A stretch of 64,000 nt of DNA from Williamsia maris (GTDB lineage Bacteria; Actinomycetota; Actinomycetes; Mycobacteriales; Mycobacteriaceae). The translations under genes were made by a program, and so were the position numbers. The DNA is taken from positions 558,001 to 622,000 of the forward strand of contig NZ_JAMTCJ010000001.1 of the NCBI RefSeq assembly GCF_024171815.1. The letters run 5' to 3'. A model generated the notes under the pieces. That model had not been told where the DNA came from, searched no databases, and saw nothing but the letters and a program-made list of their open reading frames with translations. Positions 26,371 through 34,414 of the stretch are shown in pieces (positions within the stretch are counted from its first letter, which is position 1; every line of letters starts with the position of its first letter).

Positions 26371-26400
26371 GCGCTAAAGGTTAGCGCACGTCTGCGCTAA
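26371..26400. promoter_or_regulatory. Operator for the NrtR-like regulator (palindromes sharing a half-site)
   Basis: TTAGCGCA, CGTC, TGCGCTAA (26381-26400) is a perfect 20-bp palindrome. The preceding GCGCTAA (26371-26377) forms a second inverted repeat with the same TTAGCGC arm at 3-bp spacing. Three half-sites thus overlap in 30 bp between the divergent ADP-ribosylglycohydrolase and Nudix genes, ending 9 bp before the regulator's start. NrtR proteins bind palindromes of this size next to NAD-related genes. Direct binding here is inferred. Confidence 0.75.
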
Positions 26401-26409
26401 AGTGCAACC

Positions 26410-27051
26410 GTGGTGTGGACCGACGCGCAGGGACGAGCCCTGACCGATCATCCGCGGCCCTCGGTCGCGGTCGACGTGGCCGTGCTGACGGTGCTCGACG
26501 GCGGGCTGCGGGTGCTCGTCGTCGACGGACCTGTCGGCCGGGCGCTGCCCGGCACCTTCCTGCATCCCGGCGAGCGGCTCGCCGACGCCGCGACCCGGGC
26601 GCTGCGCGACAAGGCAGGCGTCGGCGACCTCGCCTTCCACCAACTCGGCCTCTACGACGACCCCGCTCGCGACGACCGCGGATGGGTGCTGTCGATGGCC
26701 CATGGATCGGCGTCGGCAGCGCACACCCTGCCCACGGACGCCGAATTGGTCGAGGTGGTCGACGGGCGGCCCGTGCACCCCCTGGCCTTCGACCACGACG
26801 ACATGGTCGTCGCGGCCGTGCTCGACCTGCGTGCGCGTTACGCCGACGACGCCGACCCCGACGACCTGCTCGGTGACCGGTTCACGCTGCTCGAGCTGCG
26901 CCGCGTCCACGAGGCCATCGCCGGTCGACCGCTGCCCAAGGACACGTTCCGCCGACGGATGCTCAGCCATGTCGAGGGCACCGGAGAGCTCGTCACCGCC
27001 GACGCGGGCAGGCCGGCCGAGCTGTTCCGACGCATGTCCGATACCAGATAG
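26410..27051 (+). CDS. NrtR-like Nudix-domain transcriptional regulator
   Basis: 213 aa. An N-terminal Nudix fold (VAVDVAVLTVLDGGLRVLVV) carries a degenerate Nudix box (HPGERLADAATRALRDKAGV) that has lost the catalytic REXXEE glutamates. A C-terminal winged helix follows (LLELRRVHEAIAGRPLPKDT, FRRRMLSHVEGTGELV). That combination is the NrtR regulator plan: it senses ADP-ribose or related NAD metabolites instead of hydrolysing them. The GTG at 26410 lies 9 bp after the palindrome, so the transcript is probably near-leaderless and self-repressed. The divergent targets are the de-ADP-ribosylation genes. Confidence 0.88.
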   Translation: MVWTDAQGRALTDHPRPSVAVDVAVLTVLDGGLRVLVVDGPVGRALPGTFLHPGERLADAATRALRDKAGVGDLAFHQLGLYDDPARDDRGWVLSMAHGSASAAHTLPTDAELVEVVDGRPVHPLAFDHDDMVVAAVLDLRARYADDADPDDLLGDRFTLLELRRVHEAIAGRPLPKDTFRRRMLSHVEGTGELVTADAGRPAELFRRMSDTR

Positions 27052-27076
27052 CGGTCCACATCACAAAACGGCCAAT

Positions 27077-27092
27077 GTGAGACATAGCTCAC
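27077..27092. promoter_or_regulatory. Short palindrome upstream of the MFS gene
   Basis: GTGAG, ACATAG, CTCAC is a perfect 5-bp inverted repeat 90 bp before the transporter start. It could be an operator for a GntR- or Crp-type regulator. The regulator is unknown and the arms are short. Confidence 0.3.
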
Positions 27093-27182
27093 TAAAACTG
27101 CAAGCGGGGCTGTAGGTTTCGGAACGGAACCGCAGCGAAGCACTCCTGCCCGGGAGACCTCTGCGCACACCGGGGAGCGAGC

Positions 27183-29114
27183 ATGGCCACAGCGACGAGA
27201 ACACCCACCCAGGACCCACCCGTGCACGGTGGTGTGATCGGCAGGCAGCTCGGCCGCTACCCCGACAACGGTCTGCGAACGATGTACCTCGGCATCGTCG
27301 TGTTGGCGACGGTGATCCTCTATTACCAGCTGTACGTGCAGGGTTCGGTGGCGACGCAGCTCGTCTCCGACCTCGACATGAGCCTGGCGTACTTCATCAC
27401 GATCTCGGTCGTCGGCAACGCCGTCGGCGCGCTCGCCTCGATCCTGGCGGGACTGGCCGACCGGTGGGGTCGCGCGAACCTGGTGGTCTACGGGTTGCTC
27501 GTCACCAGCCTGCTGGTGTTGTTCGGGTTGCCCAACGCGAGCAGCAAGCTCGAGTACCTGATCTTCTTCACCCTCGTCAGCGTCGTCGAGGGCGTCATCC
27601 TGGTGGCCACCCCGGCACTGATCCGTGACTTCTCCCCGCAGCTCGGACGCGCGTCGGCGATGGGTTTCTGGACGCTGGGTCCGGTGCTCGGCAGCCTCGT
27701 GGTGACCTCGATCGCCAGCAACACCCTTGACTCCCACCCCGATTGGCAGTTCCAGTTCCGGGTCTGCGGCATCGTCAGCCTGGTCGTGTTCGTGATCGCG
27801 TTCATCGGGCTGCGTGAGCTCGCCCCGCAACTCCGCGACCAGCTGATGGTCAGCCTGCGCGAGCGAGAACTGATCGAGGCACGCGCCCGCGACATCGACG
27901 TCGACGCGGCGGTCAAGGGCCACTGGCGGCAGATGGTCCGCGTCGACATCGTCGGGCCGGCGTTCGCGATCGCCGTGTTCCTGCTCTTCTACTACATCGC
28001 CGTCGGGTTCTTCGTCGTGTTCTTCGCGACAACGTTCGGCTACTCGGAATCGCGGGCCAACGCGTTGGCCAACTGGTACTGGATCGGCAACGCCATCACG
28101 CTGGTGGTCACCGGCCTCGCGTCGGACCGGCTCAAGGTCCGCAAGCCGTTCATGGTCGCCGGCGCGGTCATCAGCGGTGTGGGGGTGGCGTTGTTCGCCC
28201 TGGCGACAACCGAATCCACCACCTCCTACTACCACTTCGCCGGGATCATCCTGCTGATCGCGATCGGCGGCGGCATGGCCTTCGCGGCGTGGATGGCCGC
28301 GTTCACCGAGACCGTCGAGAAGCACAACCCGGCCGCGACTGCGACCGGTCTCGCCGTGTGGGGTTCGGTACTGCGGGTCGTGGTGACCTGCGCCCTCGTC
28401 GGACTGATCTTCGCGATCCCCGCGGCGGGCACCCTGGTCGACAAGGGCACACCGCTGCAGGCGCTGGCCGACAAGTACGCAGCACCGCTCGCGACGCTGC
28501 AGAAACTCGATCCCGCGACCCAGAAGGCACTCGGGGCCAACCCGAACGACCAGCTGACGCAGGCGTCGGCGGTCGGCCAGATCGCCGGCGTCCCCACAAC
28601 CGACGTGGTCAAGACGGTGACGCTGAGTACGCAGTACGCCCAGCAACTGGCGACTGCGCAGGCCGTCGACCCGGTCACCCTGGCCACGCTGTCGGGGAAC
28701 CCGACCAACGCATCGGCCGGTGCTCGAGCGGTGGCACAGATCGCACAGAAGCTCGCCATCTCTCCCACGCAGGCCATCACGCGACTGCAGGCACTCGCCA
28801 CGGTCCCCAAGGCCGACCTCGCGTTCCTGCAGAGCACCGGCACGAAGGTGCAGACCGCCGGTGATCAACTCAAGGCAGCCGCACTGATCCCGGCCGGGGA
28901 TCTGAGCTACATCCAGGCCAACGCCGCCGAGGTGCAGAAAGCACAGCAGGACGTCCCCGGACAGTGGCAGCGCTGGTGGTGGTTGTGCTTCCTCGGGCAA
29001 CTCGTCTTCCTGCCGTTCATCTGGCTGCTGACCGGTAGATGGAGCCCGGCCGCGGCACGCCGCGACGCCGCTGAGCACGAGGCCGCAGTGCAACGCGAGC
29101 TCACCCGGGTCTAG
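27183..29114 (+). CDS. MFS transporter with a large repeat-bearing insertion before its last helix
   Basis: 643 aa, some 200 longer than usual. The first 415 residues are an ordinary MFS core, with GLADRWGRANLVVYG as the loop 2-3 motif. Between the eleventh and the last membrane helix (about 419-593) lies an Ala/Thr/Gln-rich helical insertion. It contains two imperfect repeats, one around LATLQKLDPATQKALGANPN and one around LATAQAVDPVTLATLSGNPT. The protein ends with one hydrophobic helix (WWWLCFLGQLVFLPFIWLL) and a charged tail. Topology puts the insertion outside the cell membrane. GGGGAG precedes the ATG. The substrate is unknown; an APC permease starts 10 bp downstream. Confidence 0.85.
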   Translation: MATATRTPTQDPPVHGGVIGRQLGRYPDNGLRTMYLGIVVLATVILYYQLYVQGSVATQLVSDLDMSLAYFITISVVGNAVGALASILAGLADRWGRANLVVYGLLVTSLLVLFGLPNASSKLEYLIFFTLVSVVEGVILVATPALIRDFSPQLGRASAMGFWTLGPVLGSLVVTSIASNTLDSHPDWQFQFRVCGIVSLVVFVIAFIGLRELAPQLRDQLMVSLRERELIEARARDIDVDAAVKGHWRQMVRVDIVGPAFAIAVFLLFYYIAVGFFVVFFATTFGYSESRANALANWYWIGNAITLVVTGLASDRLKVRKPFMVAGAVISGVGVALFALATTESTTSYYHFAGIILLIAIGGGMAFAAWMAAFTETVEKHNPAATATGLAVWGSVLRVVVTCALVGLIFAIPAAGTLVDKGTPLQALADKYAAPLATLQKLDPATQKALGANPNDQLTQASAVGQIAGVPTTDVVKTVTLSTQYAQQLATAQAVDPVTLATLSGNPTNASAGARAVAQIAQKLAISPTQAITRLQALATVPKADLAFLQSTGTKVQTAGDQLKAAALIPAGDLSYIQANAAEVQKAQQDVPGQWQRWWWLCFLGQLVFLPFIWLLTGRWSPAAARRDAAEHEAAVQRELTRV

Positions 29115-29124
29115 CGTCGATCCG

Positions 29125-30627
29125 ATGAGCGTGTTGCGTACCAAAACAGTCGAGGCGATCAAGTCCGACGCCGCAGGTGGCGACGGCGACGGGGAGGGCA
29201 GCGGACTCCGCAAGACCCTGCGCACCCGCGACCTCGTGGGATTCGGCGTCGGAATCGTCATCGGCACCGGCATTTTCACCCTGACCGGCATCCAGGCGAA
29301 GGAGAACGCCGGGCCCGCGGTGGTCGTATCGTTCCTCATCGCCGGGCTCGTCAGCATGCTCGCCGCGCTCTGTTACGCCGAGTTGGCCTCCGCCGTCCCC
29401 ACCGCGGGCAGCGCGTACACCTACGCCTACGCGACGCTGGGTGAGGTCTTCGCGTGGATCATCGGGTGGGACCTCGTCCTGGAGTTCGCCCTCGGTGCCG
29501 CAGTGGTCGCCCGCAGCTGGTCGGGATACCTCGCCGACCTCTTCGGGTTGCCGCCGTCGCTGTTCACCGAGGAGTCGACGGTGAACATAGGGGCCGTCGC
29601 GATCGTCCTGGTGCTCGGTGTCATCGCCGCGGTCGGGGTGAAGGAGTCGGCGCGCGTCACCAACACCCTCGTGCTCGTCAAGGTCGCGATCTCGGTCTTC
29701 ATCATCATCGTGGGCGCCTTCTTCATGAAGAAGGCGAACCTGCTGCCGTTCATCCCGTCGGCGGAGGCCACCACGACCAAGGTCAACACCATCGACCAGC
29801 CGCTGCTGCAGTGGCTCGGCGGCTTCGAACCCGCCACGTTCGGCGTCTCGGGACTGTTCACCGCCGCCGCGGTGGTGTTCTTCGCTTACACCGGGTTCGA
29901 GGCGGTGGCCAACCTCAGCGAGGAGACCCGCAACCCTGCCCGCGACATCCCCCGGGCGCTGCTGATCGTGCTCGGTCTCTGCACCACGCTCTACGTTATG
30001 GTCGCGTTCGTCGTCACCGGCATGCAGAAGTACACTGACCTCGACTCCAGCGCCCCGATCGCGAAGGCCTTCGACGCCAACAACGCCAGTTGGGCGGGCA
30101 CGTTCGTCGCGATAGCCGCGGTCGCCGGCCTCACCTCGGTGATCCTGGTCGACATCATCGCCATGAGCCGTATCGGTTTCGCCCTCGGTCGCGACGGACT
30201 GCTGCCGCAGTCGGTGGCCAAGTCGTCACCGCGGTTCGGCACGCCGTTCCGGTTCACGGTGGGCACCACGATCTTCGTCGCGATCCTCGCCGGCCTGGTC
30301 CCGCTGACCGATCTGTCCGAGATGGTCAGCATCGGAACGCTGTTCGCGTTCCTGATCGTCTCGATCGCGGTGCCGATCCTGCGGCGCACCAAGCCCGACC
30401 TCAAGCGGCCGTTCCGGGTGCCGCTGTCGCCGATCGTCCCGATCCTCTCGGCGCTGGCCTGCATCTACCTGATGCTCAACCTCGTCGTGGGCACCTGGCT
30501 GCGGTTCCTGGTGTGGCTGGTCCTGGGCATGGTCATCTACCTCGGCTACGGACGTCGGCACGCCCGGTTGGCCGCGAAGATCGTCGATTTGCCGACGTCG
30601 GCGGAGGCCACCAAGTCCACTGAGTGA
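29125..30627 (+). CDS. APC-family amino-acid permease (cationic-amino-acid-transporter-like)
   Basis: 500 aa, about 12 membrane helices. VGFGVGIVIGTGIFTLTGI is the substrate/Na-site-1 helix of the family. YAELASAVPTAGSAYTYAYA, FFAYTGFEAVANLSEETRNPARD and FALGRDGLLPQ are the typical CAT/YfnA motifs. A hydrophilic N-tail of about 35 residues precedes helix 1. It is 10 bp after the MFS gene and probably co-transcribed with it. Basic amino-acid uptake or exchange is the likely role. Confidence 0.9.
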   Translation: MSVLRTKTVEAIKSDAAGGDGDGEGSGLRKTLRTRDLVGFGVGIVIGTGIFTLTGIQAKENAGPAVVVSFLIAGLVSMLAALCYAELASAVPTAGSAYTYAYATLGEVFAWIIGWDLVLEFALGAAVVARSWSGYLADLFGLPPSLFTEESTVNIGAVAIVLVLGVIAAVGVKESARVTNTLVLVKVAISVFIIIVGAFFMKKANLLPFIPSAEATTTKVNTIDQPLLQWLGGFEPATFGVSGLFTAAAVVFFAYTGFEAVANLSEETRNPARDIPRALLIVLGLCTTLYVMVAFVVTGMQKYTDLDSSAPIAKAFDANNASWAGTFVAIAAVAGLTSVILVDIIAMSRIGFALGRDGLLPQSVAKSSPRFGTPFRFTVGTTIFVAILAGLVPLTDLSEMVSIGTLFAFLIVSIAVPILRRTKPDLKRPFRVPLSPIVPILSALACIYLMLNLVVGTWLRFLVWLVLGMVIYLGYGRRHARLAAKIVDLPTSAEATKSTE

Positions 30628-30636
30628 GAGGCGTTC

Positions 30637-32112
30637 TCAGTTCGTGCGGATGTGCATCAGGTCGACGTTGTAGCTGGTGTATGTCGTGGTGGTGATGTAC
30701 AGGTCCTTGTCGGTCGACCACGGGTGCATGAACCCGCCGTAGAGCTGCGGGTACTTGAAGCTGGAGACCAGATTCGACGGCTCCGACCACAGTCCCTGCG
30801 GGGATCGTGACTGCCGCAACACGATCGCGCTGCGGAGTACGTCGAGGTAGGTGGCCTGCCAGAGCTTGGACTTCTCGTCGTAGCGCACCGACAGCTCGCC
30901 GTTGGGGCCGCCGAAGATCGGGGTGGCCTGATCGCCGTTGCGGGTCGGTATCCAGCTGCCCCGCACCCAGTACTGGTACGCGGTCTTGTTGAGGATCTGG
31001 GTCTTCGGGACCCGAGCCAACGCGGTGGAACCGAGTCGGCCGTTGGGGGTTCCGAACATGTAGACCCAGTCACCCTGCGGAACCATCGCTGAGACCTGAA
31101 AGTTGGCGTTGCCACCGAAGATGTTGTCCCAGCGCGCGTACTGGTCCTTGACCCAGGTCGACCCGCCGTCATCGGAGTAGGCGAGCCCGCCGTAGTTGGT
31201 GATCCACTGACCCGGCAGCGTGAACGAGTTGATGGACATGTAGCTCATGTACTGACGGTTGCCCAAAGCGAAGCCGGACGTCGGGATGACGGTCTGCTCG
31301 GCGTTGTTGATCTTGCGACTCGCCAACAGCTCGGCCGCGTGGCAGCGACTGTCCTGCACCATCGTGCGGATCTTCAGTCCGTCGGAGAGCTTCGTGTCGT
31401 CGCTGAACCCGAGAACGTTGGACCGCCAGTCACCACCGTTGGCGCCGGGCGGGCGGAAGCCCTTGCCGAAACTGTCGCCGAACGCGATCGCGACCTGACC
31501 GGGCTTGGACTGCCACATGATGCCCAGGTCGGTGCCGTTGAGCTGGAAGCGCTTGTCGGTACGGCCCGTCGATCCCTTGCCGGTCACCTGCGCCACGTAG
31601 TTCGAGGCACCGACGCGCGGGTTGCCCATCTTGGGGGTGACGGTCCCGGGCGTCGAACCCGGTGTCGCACGCGGAGGTCGGGCCTGGAACGGCGGCGGCG
31701 TGCCGCCGGGCACCGGCACCGGGATGGTGAGGAACGGGCGCGGGACGAACGACAGCTTGGGGATCGGGATGTTCGCCGAACCCGTCCCGACCGCGTTGGG
31801 TGGCGGCGGCGGATCGGTGATGTCCGGGCACGGATCCTTGCAGAAGTCCTTGAGGGGCTGCGCGGACGGGATCCGCTTGTTGTTCTGCAACGGCCCGTAC
31901 CGCGGGACGGGCTGCAGCTTCAGATACGGGATGGGGATACGGATGTCCGGGGCCGACGGTGCCGAGGGCTTGGCAGGCTGCGGGAGGTCGTTGGCGCACC
32001 CCGAACTCGGCAGGGCAACCGACCGTGCGGGTGCTGCCACCGCGGGCGCACCACCGAGAGCGGGCAACAGCGCGCACCCCGCGATGGTGATCGCCACCAG
32101 CCGTCGAAGCAT
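30637..32112 (-). CDS. Secreted DUF4185 protein, candidate D-arabinan endo-hydrolase (GH183 type)
   Basis: 491 aa. The ATG at 32112 has GGGGA six bases upstream and a signal peptide (LRRLVAITIAGCALLPALG through APAVAAPA). A long Pro-rich stretch (to about residue 165) precedes the DUF4185 beta-propeller, marked by QVAIAFGDSFGKGF, a GGLAYSDDGGSTW blade, VYMFGTPNGR and a C-terminal FMHPWSTDKDLYITTTTYT. DUF4185 members were shown to be endo-D-arabinanases (GH183) acting on arabinogalactan/lipoarabinomannan, so cell-wall remodelling is plausible. The catalytic acids cannot be confirmed by eye. GTG 32130 is an alternative start. Confidence 0.83.
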   Translation of the reverse strand: MLRRLVAITIAGCALLPALGGAPAVAAPARSVALPSSGCANDLPQPAKPSAPSAPDIRIPIPYLKLQPVPRYGPLQNNKRIPSAQPLKDFCKDPCPDITDPPPPPNAVGTGSANIPIPKLSFVPRPFLTIPVPVPGGTPPPFQARPPRATPGSTPGTVTPKMGNPRVGASNYVAQVTGKGSTGRTDKRFQLNGTDLGIMWQSKPGQVAIAFGDSFGKGFRPPGANGGDWRSNVLGFSDDTKLSDGLKIRTMVQDSRCHAAELLASRKINNAEQTVIPTSGFALGNRQYMSYMSINSFTLPGQWITNYGGLAYSDDGGSTWVKDQYARWDNIFGGNANFQVSAMVPQGDWVYMFGTPNGRLGSTALARVPKTQILNKTAYQYWVRGSWIPTRNGDQATPIFGGPNGELSVRYDEKSKLWQATYLDVLRSAIVLRQSRSPQGLWSEPSNLVSSFKYPQLYGGFMHPWSTDKDLYITTTTYTSYNVDLMHIRTN

Positions 32113-32159
32113 GCTCGATCCCCGTTTCACCTAGTCCGTCACAGCGTGGCTGAACCTAG

Positions 32160-32177
32160 CATGTGATCGGTCACATG
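32160..32177. promoter_or_regulatory. Perfect palindrome between the DUF4185 and DUF2510 genes
   Basis: CATGTGA, TCGG, TCACATG: 7-bp arms with a 4-bp spacer, 47 bp upstream of the DUF4185 start in the 188-bp divergent gap. It resembles a Crp half-site pair (TGTGA/TCACA) but with a spacer two bases too short. A regulator is not identified. Confidence 0.45.
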
Positions 32178-32300
32178 GCGGCGGGGCGAAAAATGGAACA
32201 GAAGCCGAGACGATCCCGAGACCGTCCCGAAATCCGGCGGCAGCACGGCACGCGGCGTGATCTCCCCAGTCGGGTCGGCGCCGGACGACATACTGGTGCG

Positions 32301-32510
32301 ATGCCAACCTGGATCGTCGTCGTGCTCGTCATCGCCGTGATCATCGCGATCGGGGTGATCTTCGCGCTCGTCCGCTACTACCGCGAGAAGCCGCCGCCGA
32401 TTCCGGCCGGCTGGTACCCCGACCTGCACGATCCGTCCATCGAACGGCGCCACGACGGGTCGGGATGGACCGAGGACACTCGCCCGAACGAGGACGAACG
32501 CGAGCGCTGA
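32301..32510 (+). CDS. Small DUF2510 membrane protein
   Basis: 69 aa. A single N-terminal helix (TWIVVVLVIAVIIAIGVIFA) is followed by a DUF2510 motif, PAGWYPDLHDPSIERRHDGS and WTEDTRP. This motif is common at the ends of small actinobacterial membrane proteins. A CATACT hexamer about 7 bp before the ATG and no clear ribosome-binding site suggest a leaderless transcript. Function unknown. Confidence 0.75.
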   Translation: MPTWIVVVLVIAVIIAIGVIFALVRYYREKPPPIPAGWYPDLHDPSIERRHDGSGWTEDTRPNEDERER

Positions 32511-32519
32511 GCGGAGGTC

Positions 32520-33803
32520 TCAGCAGCGTCCGAGGTCCGAGGTCGGCGGCCGGACGGCGTCGGGTTCCGTCGCGCCGGGCGGGGTCGAGAGCCGCGCCAG
32601 CAACCACTCGTAGACCTCGGCGTGATTGAGCAGGGTGAAGTGGTTGGCCGAGGCGATGGCGAAGCCGTCCTCGTCACGGAACCCGATGTGCCGGGTCTTG
32701 TTCCGGCCCGATGCGCTCGGGGCCAGCACCAGGCCGTCACCGATGATCCGCCCCACCGGATGCCGTGCGTTGCGGGTGACCGTCGCGGAGACGAAGCAGT
32801 GTGTCGCGTTCTCCAGCAGTGGGACCTCTTGCACCGCAGCCACTTTCAAGGCGTCGATGTCGCGACCGGTCCAGTCCTCATCGACCAGTGATCCGTGGAA
32901 GAGATCGCGTACACCCGAGCTGCGTCGGCGTAGCAGCCGCGCGAACGGCCGCGATTCGGGCAGTTTGTCCAGCGCCGCGCTGAGGTAGTGGACCGACCGC
33001 TCCAGCGGCGCGCCGAGATGCGGCGTCCCGAGGCACACCACGTGTCGGACGCGCTTGACCCACAGGCGCTCGGCGGTGGCCGCCTGGAAGCAGGCGCTGC
33101 GCACGACCAGGCCGCCCATGGAGTGTCCGACGAACGCGATCTCGTGGACGGGGACCGGCCAGGAGACGACCAGTTCGGCCATCAGCTTCTCGAGCTCGCG
33201 TCCGTTCTCCGAGACATGCTTGCCGGTGTTGTAACGGACCTGGATCTCGGTCGCGGCGAGGTCGTCGCCGAGCCGGGCGCCGTAGGTGGGCGCTCCGGTC
33301 AGGGTCCACGCCGCCTCGGTCTCCATCAGTCCGTGCAGGAAGACCACGACCCGACCGGTGGCCGCGGGGAATGCCGCCGCGAGTGCACCCACGGTGGGCG
33401 CGACGGGCACGCCGTCGACGCGGATGGCCATGGGCTGGGCCAGCGGGCTCTGCTGATTGTCGAGGTGATCGCCGATCAGGCCGTTGACGGCAGCGATGAC
33501 CATCGCGCCCTTGGTCGTCTCCGACGGAGGGCGTCCCCACCCGTTGGCCGTCTCGCCGGCGATCTCCGACGCGGTGTCGCAGACCGCGGTGATCACCGAG
33601 TACGTGCCGCCCGCGATCGCGTCGTGCACCGTCTTCGCCGGGGTCACGAAGTCGCCGAGCCCGAGGCGCAGACCGGTGAAGACGTGGTCGGAGATGGCGG
33701 AGTGGACCTTGGCGATCCCGATCGTCGCGTCGCCGAGCTCGGCCAACGCGAGACGGGTCAGCTCGCGGACCTCGGTCCGGCGCTGTTCAACCACGTTGCT
33801 CAT
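32520..33803 (-). CDS. Alpha/beta-hydrolase esterase (PGAP1/triacylglycerol-lipase-like)
   Basis: About 427 aa. VVVFLHGLMETEAAW is the oxyanion loop, FVGHSMGGLVVRSA the nucleophile elbow, and CLGTPHLGAP a lipase-type segment. A late acid (GDGLVLAPSAS) and the catalytic His (ASANHFTLLNH) follow. The N-terminal 150 residues are helical, with no export signal. The start at ATG 33803 (MSNVVEQRR) is preferred; a GTG at 33827 is eight codons upstream, with a TACTCT -10-like hexamer between, so the message may be leaderless. Likely an intracellular or membrane-surface esterase. Confidence 0.83.
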   Translation of the reverse strand: MSNVVEQRRTEVRELTRLALAELGDATIGIAKVHSAISDHVFTGLRLGLGDFVTPAKTVHDAIAGGTYSVITAVCDTASEIAGETANGWGRPPSETTKGAMVIAAVNGLIGDHLDNQQSPLAQPMAIRVDGVPVAPTVGALAAAFPAATGRVVVFLHGLMETEAAWTLTGAPTYGARLGDDLAATEIQVRYNTGKHVSENGRELEKLMAELVVSWPVPVHEIAFVGHSMGGLVVRSACFQAATAERLWVKRVRHVVCLGTPHLGAPLERSVHYLSAALDKLPESRPFARLLRRRSSGVRDLFHGSLVDEDWTGRDIDALKVAAVQEVPLLENATHCFVSATVTRNARHPVGRIIGDGLVLAPSASGRNKTRHIGFRDEDGFAIASANHFTLLNHAEVYEWLLARLSTPPGATEPDAVRPPTSDLGRC

Positions 33804-33872
33804 GCGTTTGAGAGTACAGTTGTTCACTCATCGAGTCACGCAGATCAGCCGCCCTCGGGCAGGATGTGACCC

Positions 33873-34283
33873 ATGTCCTGGATCCGCAACGCCGCCCGTG
33901 GGGTCCTGGGCGGGTTCCTCATCTTCGCCGGAACGGCCCACCTGACCTTCGCCCGCGACACCTTTCACGCGCAGGTCCCCGACTGGGTCCCGCTGAACGT
34001 CGACTTCGTCGTCATCGCATCCGGGGTCGTCGAGATCGTCCTCGGCGTCAGCCTGCTCCTGCTCTACCGGCATCAGGTGGCGATGGGGTGGATCGTCGCC
34101 GCGTTCTTCGTGGCCGTGTTCCCGGGCAACATCTCGCAGTACGTCACCCACACCGACGCGTTCGGTCTCGACACCGACACCGGCCGACTCATCCGGCTGT
34201 TCTTCCAGCCCGTACTGATCGCGTGGGCTCTCTGGTGCACCGGAGCCTTCTCAGCCCTTCGGAGCAAAACCACCACACGCTGA
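33873..34283 (+). CDS. DoxX-like small membrane protein
   Basis: 136 aa with four predicted helices. GVLGGFLIFAGTAHLTFAR at the N-terminus and GNISQYVTHTDAFGLDTDTG in the third loop fit the DoxX-like family of small membrane proteins. It has no operon partner. Its stop codon falls in the first unit of repeat array 4. Function unknown; some relatives work with thiol/redox enzymes. Confidence 0.75.
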   Translation: MSWIRNAARGVLGGFLIFAGTAHLTFARDTFHAQVPDWVPLNVDFVVIASGVVEIVLGVSLLLLYRHQVAMGWIVAAFFVAVFPGNISQYVTHTDAFGLDTDTGRLIRLFFQPVLIAWALWCTGAFSALRSKTTTR

Positions 34284-34405
34284 CTGTATGGAAAGCGCAA
34301 CCCCACTGCTGACTGTGTGGAAAGCGCCATCGAGTGTGCTGACAGCGTCACGCGAGTTCGCAGCGAAACAACGCACACTCGATGCGCGCTTTCCGCACCG
34401 TCAGC
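34279..34405. repeat. Repeat array 4 with long inverted arms
   Basis: GCTGACTGTATGGAAAGCGC (34279) is repeated at 34308 with one change, and a decayed copy starts at 34338. The reverse word GCGCTTTCCGCACCGTCAGC is at 34386. Inside it, ATCGAGTGTG (34329) faces CACACTCGAT (34374). Arms 34308-34338 and 34374-34405 form a nearly perfect stem of about 31 bp around an axis at 34356. The step is 29-30 bp. It lies between the convergent DoxX-like and dienelactone-hydrolase genes and includes the DoxX stop. Confidence 0.93.
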
Positions 34406-34414
34406 GGCTTTTCA

